This document shows, one piece after another, positions 59,672 to 64,000 of a DNA stretch of 64,000 bases. The position numbers and the translations under genes are program-made. The DNA is taken from NCBI GenBank assembly GCA_964387325.1, contig CAYLYE010000004.1:1-64000 (forward strand), read 5' to 3'. How positions within the stretch are numbered: position 1 is the first letter of the stretch; each line of letters starts with the position of its first letter. Below the pieces are notes generated by a model, which had not been told where the DNA came from, made no database searches, and saw only the letters and a list, made by a program, of their open reading frames with translations. This DNA comes from CAZZBK01 sp964387325. Its GTDB lineage: Bacteria; Planctomycetota; Planctomycetia; Pirellulales; PNKZ01.

Positions 59672-61578
59672 CCACGCAGGCCGCGCGATTCGAGTTGCTG
59701 ACGGATGCTCGGCTCCGCAAGCAACGCGCGAAATGCGACCAAAGCCGGGCGGTCGAGACGAGCCTTCGGCGCCACAAAATCATAGGCTTCGTCTTGATAG
59801 CGCAAAAAACTGAGGCCAGCCCCGCGAGCGACCGACTCGATCGTGACGCCCCAGTCGGCTCTGTGTTGACGAACGGCCACCGCAACAGCCGTATGGTTAC
59901 TCGGTTGCACCGCGTAACCGCTCGGGCGCTGGTCACCCAACAGACGGTCGATCAAAATGCGGGTGCCGCTCCCCTGATTGCGATTGATCATCACACAGCT
60001 CGGGTCATGGGCCACGCGCGCGATAATCTCGCAAGGATCCGTGCCGGCAAAGCGGGTGTCTCCGGAGCGAAAAACGATCCCCTGCACGCGGCGATATCCG
60101 GCGATAAGATCCACCGAGGCGTCGAGAAACGGGTGATTGTATCGACCCGTGTGTGGGTCGAGCAGATGGATGCCAGCCAGATCGCATTGGCCTCGCTGGA
60201 CCGCCGCGAGCCCAGCCGAGCTGCCAACATTGAGCACCTTCGACGAGAAGCCACGGCGTTGAAGTTGTGCGAGCAGATAGTCGAGCCCTATGCAATGACT
60301 ACCGATGACGACCAAATCGGCAATGGCCAGCCCGCGGCCGATGAGCCGGACGTCGACCGACTGCCCCGCCTCAACGATCTCGGTGTGTCGGCCGATCGTG
60401 ACAAAGCCATCGGCCCGGCTGAATGACGTGACGCTCCCCGAGCCTTTGCCGAGCGGAAATGCGATCAGCCCGTGCTCGGACTTAACCAGTCCGACGAGCA
60501 AATACTCGGTACGTCCGATCTCGGAATTGGTCTTCACGGCCAGGGTGGCGGCGACCGTCTCTTGCGGCTCAGGTGTTTGACCCGCGAGCAGTTGAATGAT
60601 CGGCGCAACAAACTCATGAAAGGTAAAAATGGCCGATGTTGGAAAACCCGGTAGAATGACGACCGGCTTGCCAGCACTTGCCGCCAGACAGAGTGGTTTG
60701 CCAGGCTTGAGCGCCACGCCGTGCACAATGATTCCCGGATCATTAAGCTCGGCAACGACGCGATAGCAAAGGTCCCCTTTCCCTTTGCTGGTACCGCCGG
60801 AAAGCAGCACCATATCGGCATCGACAAGAGCCTGCCGCAGCACGCTGCGCAACGCCTGCATGTCGTCGCGCACGATTCCGCAGCACCGCGGCTCACCGCC
60901 GAGTTCGCGAACTGCATCGGCCAAGATCCGCGCGTTCGAGTCGTAGACCTTGGCTGCGTGCATCGGTTGCCCCGGCGCGATGATTTCGTTGCCGGTCGAA
61001 ATGATCGCCACGCGTGGCCGACGCCAGGCCGTGACTCGTTCCTCGCCGAGAGCCGCCAGGACGCCGGTTTCACGACTGGTCAGTCGAGTGCCGGCTCGTA
61101 ACACGGTCTCACCCGAGGCAATGTCGGTGCCTGCGAAAGCAATACCCGACCCCGGGTTGACTGCCCGGCGAATGAGCAGCGCGTCGCCGCGCCGTTCGGT
61201 GTGCTCGATCATGGCCACGGCGTCCGCCCCGCGTGGGAGCATCCCGCCCGTAGCGATGGCGACTGCCTCGCCTAATTGAACCGCGAAACATGGTGGAGTT
61301 CCTGCCTCGATGATTTCTGCCGAGGGGCGCAGCGTTTTCGGAGCAAGTTCGGTCGCGCCGAAGGTCTCCACCGCGCGAACTGCAAACCCGTCGACGTTTG
61401 CACGGTCGAACGAGGGCACGTCGACACGCGCACAAACGTCGTCGGCCAATATGCGTCCGAGCGCGTCGCTTAGCGCGATCAACTCAGCGCCGAGTGGCTG
61501 CAAATCAAGCGCTGCGCGAAAGCGCACCTCGGCCTCGTCTCGATTGGCCACGGAAAGAAATTGCTCTTGATCGGTCAT
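59668..61578 (-). CDS. moeA: MoeA-type molybdopterin molybdotransferase fused to a periplasmic-binding-protein-like domain
   Basis: The 636-residue product has the MoeA order in residues 1-410: ARVDVPSFDRANVDGFAVRA, LPRGADAVAMIEH, VAIISTGNEI, VLLSGGTSKGKGDL and VVILPGFPTSAIFTF. From about 425 to 620 a LysR-substrate-binding/PBP-like domain follows (VVIGSHCIGLDYLLAQL, VGSSAGLAAVQRGQCDLAG). MoeA inserts molybdate into molybdopterin-AMP; the fused domain may bind molybdate or a cofactor intermediate. The host must therefore have Mo enzymes. It converges on fhcC, sharing the palindrome CTAG as both stops. Confidence 0.92.
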   Translation of the reverse strand: MTDQEQFLSVANRDEAEVRFRAALDLQPLGAELIALSDALGRILADDVCARVDVPSFDRANVDGFAVRAVETFGATELAPKTLRPSAEIIEAGTPPCFAVQLGEAVAIATGGMLPRGADAVAMIEHTERRGDALLIRRAVNPGSGIAFAGTDIASGETVLRAGTRLTSRETGVLAALGEERVTAWRRPRVAIISTGNEIIAPGQPMHAAKVYDSNARILADAVRELGGEPRCCGIVRDDMQALRSVLRQALVDADMVLLSGGTSKGKGDLCYRVVAELNDPGIIVHGVALKPGKPLCLAASAGKPVVILPGFPTSAIFTFHEFVAPIIQLLAGQTPEPQETVAATLAVKTNSEIGRTEYLLVGLVKSEHGLIAFPLGKGSGSVTSFSRADGFVTIGRHTEIVEAGQSVDVRLIGRGLAIADLVVIGSHCIGLDYLLAQLQRRGFSSKVLNVGSSAGLAAVQRGQCDLAGIHLLDPHTGRYNHPFLDASVDLIAGYRRVQGIVFRSGDTRFAGTDPCEIIARVAHDPSCVMINRNQGSGTRILIDRLLGDQRPSGYAVQPSNHTAVAVAVRQHRADWGVTIESVARGAGLSFLRYQDEAYDFVAPKARLDRPALVAFRALLAEPSIRQQLESRGLRG

Positions 61579-61657
61579 AACTGGAACGTTACAGGGCGTT
61601 GGATCATCACAGGGCAGCGGCGTGCCCCCGTTTTAGTACCAGGAAAAGGCGCTAGGG

Positions 61658-62443
61658 TCACTTCTTCTTCGCATATTTATCGCGAATCTCTTGCGCTCGC
61701 CGGGCGTTGTAGCCGCCGATGGAATCGAGCGATCCTCCCTCGAACATCAAGGGTTTACGTGTGCGCTTGAGCGATTCCATTTGCGCCGTGACCTGTTTGA
61801 TCATGGTGCGCTTTTCCTCGGGGGTTAAGTCCTCCACGGCCGGAATTCGCTTGATCGACAGTTCACAGATCTCAATCTGCAAGTCGACGAGCGGCTTGTG
61901 TGCGCGGGCTTTCCGCCATTCGATGAGATGATCGTAAACATCGTCGACTAAATGAATCGATCGCCCTTCCCGTTCTGAAGACAAGTCATACTGTCCGACG
62001 GGGCCATAGAGTCGCCACTGAACGATTGTTTCGCACCAATCGCCGACCGTGCCGTTGATCGTGTAATGATCGTCCCAAAAATAGGTGAGGGCATAGCGTT
62101 TGTCCGGGATGTGGTTCACCAACTCTTCCCACATCGCTTCGGAGGGGTCGTTGTAGATTTTCGAGAGTGTCTGGCGAACGCGTGTTTCATCATTCCAATC
62201 ATAATCGGGAACAAAGATCGGCAGATGACTGATGTCAAGCTGGACGATCTTGGGTGCTGGATTGCGGCTGGCCAGCGCATCAATCAAGCGAGCACATGCT
62301 TGGCGTTGATCTTTGGGTTGTGGTGCGACGGTTTGCCCGAGAACGGTCGACTTGTGAATGGTGTTGTGCAACACAAAAACCCCGATCAGTAAGTAACTCA
62401 ATGTTCGATATCGATTCAACACGGCAATCTCCTTAGATTTCAT
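61658..62443 (-). CDS. Secreted protein of unknown function, coupled to the Tgl-like gene
   Basis: The 261-residue product has an N-terminal export signal (TLSYLLIGVFVLHNTIHKST) and a soluble domain with many Asp/Trp/Tyr residues (FVPDYDWNDETRVRQTL, YFWDDHYTINGTVGDWCE, IHLVDDVYDHLIEWRK). It ends in a Lys-rich helix with SIGGYNARRAQEIRDKYAKKK. I recognise no family. Its ATG overlaps the stop of the upstream gene (ATGA at 62440-62443), so the two products are made together. An antagonist or partner of that protein is one possibility. Confidence 0.75.
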   Translation of the reverse strand: MKSKEIAVLNRYRTLSYLLIGVFVLHNTIHKSTVLGQTVAPQPKDQRQACARLIDALASRNPAPKIVQLDISHLPIFVPDYDWNDETRVRQTLSKIYNDPSEAMWEELVNHIPDKRYALTYFWDDHYTINGTVGDWCETIVQWRLYGPVGQYDLSSEREGRSIHLVDDVYDHLIEWRKARAHKPLVDLQIEICELSIKRIPAVEDLTPEEKRTMIKQVTAQMESLKRTRKPLMFEGGSLDSIGGYNARRAQEIRDKYAKKK

Positions 62444-63678
62444 TTCCAGGGAATCGCTCGATTGCGTTCGCGAATTTTAAAATCGGTTGCTTTTCGATTG
62501 GAGAATTTCCGAACGGTCCCCCAGCTGGATCGCATTTGTTCCTGATACTCACGAAGGGTGCGCAGCTTCTTGTCGTAAAGGCCCATCACCAAACCATTGC
62601 CTTCGGCATCTTTGCCAAAATAGAACAGATTACTTCCTTCTTCACCTGGGTGCCGGCTTTGTTCTGCAGGGCTCGATCGATCCCAATATGGATTTTTGAT
62701 CCATATTTGATCTCCCGGCTGGAGTTCGTCGAGGCGAAAGCCTTCTCCCTCCATCTTAGACTCCTCGTTGTAAAACGTTGTACTCCCGCTGCCCGCCACG
62801 TCGCCGGGGATCTCTTGACCCGCTAGTAGGCGATTGATTTTATCATGTTCGCTTGCCGGTGCAGAATCGATGACGGCTTTGATGAGTACCAACTTGGATA
62901 ACTTATTGCAGAAAATCGTGTTCCCTTCGGATTTAAATAAGTCATTGATGGCATCGATCGGCTTGATGCCAGGACGGGTGATATATCGGTTTTTCTGATT
63001 CTCGACCCAATACGCTGGATTTCGATATCCTCCTGAATGTTTACTTCTTGGGACGGGAAAAGCGATCGTCTTGTGATAATTATTCGCCAGAACCTTGATT
63101 CTTAACTCTCGTTCGTGGTGACTGAGGCCCGCTTGATCGAGTTGCCGACGAGAACGATCTACATCCTCTTCGGACACGGAACGAGGCTTGAGCGAACGGG
63201 TCACTTGCGCCAGTATATGATCCGGAACTCTGGCGTAATTATCACTTTGCGCCGAAATCCCAGAATGACCTATCGATGGCATGGCAATGTTGCCTGCATT
63301 GCCCGTGTGTGGAACGACTGTCTGACCGGTTCCGATCAATCGTGAAGGATCGGCATTATTTTCATGATCGAGAGGATAGTGGATTCGTCCGCCGCTGGTG
63401 CCACCGTCAGTCGAGGCGAACCAACCGGCGTTGGGTGGTCCACCCAGGCGCGGATGTTGTGCCGGATCCCATTCCAACACACTACGGCCCGCGATCGCCG
63501 CGAGAAATTCACGCCGCTCACGCTGCACTGACTCGGGAACCGGGCCCGCCGGATCGTGTCCCAGCATCTCGCGTAGAAACAACCAATGCTCGGTCCGGTG
63601 CGGTTCCTCTGTAAAGAGACTGGGGCCGGTCGGAAAGCTCACTACAATCGGCGGACGATAAAGATCGCGTGAAGCCAT
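62440..63678 (-). CDS. Transglutaminase (Bacillus Tgl)-like fold protein, catalytic acids missing
   Basis: The 412-residue product has no signal peptide. The N-terminal third is Pro/Gly/His-rich, including WDPAQHPRLGGPPNAGWFAS, a linker type I associate with secreted planctomycete proteins. Residues about 225-400 align in order with Bacillus protein-glutamine gamma-glutamyltransferase Tgl: KPIDAINDLFKSEGNTIFCN around the Cys, then LQPGDQIWIKNPYWD and GSNLFYFG. The Glu before the Cys is Phe here, and the second catalytic Glu is Ser. The similarity is recalled from memory, not computed, so another NlpC/P60-related activity is possible. Confidence 0.6.
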   Translation of the reverse strand: MASRDLYRPPIVVSFPTGPSLFTEEPHRTEHWLFLREMLGHDPAGPVPESVQRERREFLAAIAGRSVLEWDPAQHPRLGGPPNAGWFASTDGGTSGGRIHYPLDHENNADPSRLIGTGQTVVPHTGNAGNIAMPSIGHSGISAQSDNYARVPDHILAQVTRSLKPRSVSEEDVDRSRRQLDQAGLSHHERELRIKVLANNYHKTIAFPVPRSKHSGGYRNPAYWVENQKNRYITRPGIKPIDAINDLFKSEGNTIFCNKLSKLVLIKAVIDSAPASEHDKINRLLAGQEIPGDVAGSGSTTFYNEESKMEGEGFRLDELQPGDQIWIKNPYWDRSSPAEQSRHPGEEGSNLFYFGKDAEGNGLVMGLYDKKLRTLREYQEQMRSSWGTVRKFSNRKATDFKIRERNRAIPWK

Positions 63679-63840
63679 GAATCGGAACCCTTTCGAAAAA
63701 ATGCCTGTCGCCGCATGAATACCTGGGCAAGCTTTGGAAATAGCGGATCATGAATCGAGATAACGAATCGCGGCCAACGCCAAGGCCGTTGCTCGCCGCC
63801 GAGACGGTTCCCGACGACGAACAACGGCTCGCGTCAGGGC

Positions 63841-64000
63841 CTACTGCACCGAACGGATTGTCCAGAAATCGTTCGCTAAGTTGTTGTCGAGCAAATAGGA
63901 GTACGGCATCGTGAAATAGCCGTGCTGACCCCAGTCTCGGCCCCACGAATTGCGCACCATGAACCGCTGTTGCGCATCGTCATAACCGACGGCCAACACG
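63841..64000 (-). CDS. Papain-family (C1) cysteine protease, C-terminal end (cut by window edge)
   Basis: Only the last 52 residues are visible. They begin LAVGYDDAQQRFMVRNSWGR and go on with DWGQHGYFTMPYSYLL, which is the C1A peptidase ending: Asn of the catalytic triad in RNSWG and the Gly-Tyr-Phe strand after it. The His normally just before LAVGYDD and the nucleophile Cys lie beyond the edge. Stop TAG occupies 63841-63843. The next minus-strand gene (Tgl-like) begins 162 bp further on, so a common transcript is possible. Confidence 0.88.
   Translation of the reverse strand, partial: VLAVGYDDAQQRFMVRNSWGRDWGQHGYFTMPYSYLLDNNLANDFWTIRSVQ

Noticed and set aside
59419..60426. A 335-codon plus-strand frame overlapping fhcC and moeA
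   Set aside because: It is a shadow of two clear genes in other frames, with no recognisable domain.

Overview
The window looks like chromosomal DNA from a planctomycete, most likely of the order Pirellulales. The evidence is combined. The DNA is GC-rich. There are two secreted DUF1080 (3-keto-disaccharide hydrolase-like) proteins, a Tat-exported Gfo/Idh/MocA oxidoreductase, a secreted sialate O-acetylesterase, a NIPSNAP protein, a ceramidase-like secreted hydrolase, a formylmethanofuran dehydrogenase subunit C homologue, a multiheme cytochrome fused to TPRs, and many secreted proteins of unknown role. Intergenic CACAGAG-type and CTAG-type inverted repeats point the same way. No rRNA, tRNA, CRISPR array, insertion sequence or prophage was seen. 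Layout: 1-7698 holds the start of an iron-containing alcohol dehydrogenase (cut by the left edge), two MFS transporters, sucCD behind a near-consensus promoter, and a class V aminotransferase. 7724-16444 holds a large FHA/coiled-coil membrane protein, a 640-bp non-coding region rich in inverted repeats, a DksA-type zinc finger protein, a secreted HtrA-like protease, a multi-pass membrane protein, a Tat oxidoreductase and a nucleoside hydrolase. 16695-23702 holds an HD-domain hydrolase, a sialate esterase/NIPSNAP/DUF1080 run, a DUF971-purine nucleoside phosphorylase pair and SppA. 23727-32073 is a reduced Tad-like pilus or secretion locus: three TadE/TadG-type pseudopilins, a CpaC/RcpA-type secretin, an OmpA-like lipoprotein and a 1.2-kilo-residue TPR lipoprotein, with no ATPase or inner-membrane platform gene in view. 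32415-36815 holds an unknown protein, an eight-haem cytochrome c/HEAT/TPR fusion and kdsB (Kdo activation, implying LPS). 37040-40355 is a tight minus-strand operon (DUF1080, HAD phosphatase, nitrilase-type hydrolase, CaiB-type CoA-transferase), followed by a ceramidase-like gene. Signal transduction: 41985-45053 (minus) encodes a soluble PAS-PAS histidine kinase translationally coupled to a FixJ-type regulator, plus a second FixJ-type regulator. Divergently, 45540-58769 is a 13-kb chemosensory operon, cheW-mcp-cheR-cheA-cheC/X-cheD-cheY-cheB-cheY-cheX-RR-RR-cheA, with two CheA kinases, two phosphatases and one soluble GAF/PAS receptor, and no flagellar genes. It probably controls something other than flagella (inference). 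Right end: an fhcC/fwdC homologue and a MoeA-PBP fusion converge on one shared CTAG. Then on the minus strand comes a small module: a papain-family protease (cut by the edge), a protein with a Bacillus Tgl-like transglutaminase fold whose acidic catalytic residues are missing, and an overlapping gene for a secreted protein of unknown function. The best candidates for something undescribed are this last module, the chemosensory operon, the stripped-down Tad locus with its repeat-bearing TPR lipoprotein, and an AACCGGCAAA motif shared by two promoter regions.
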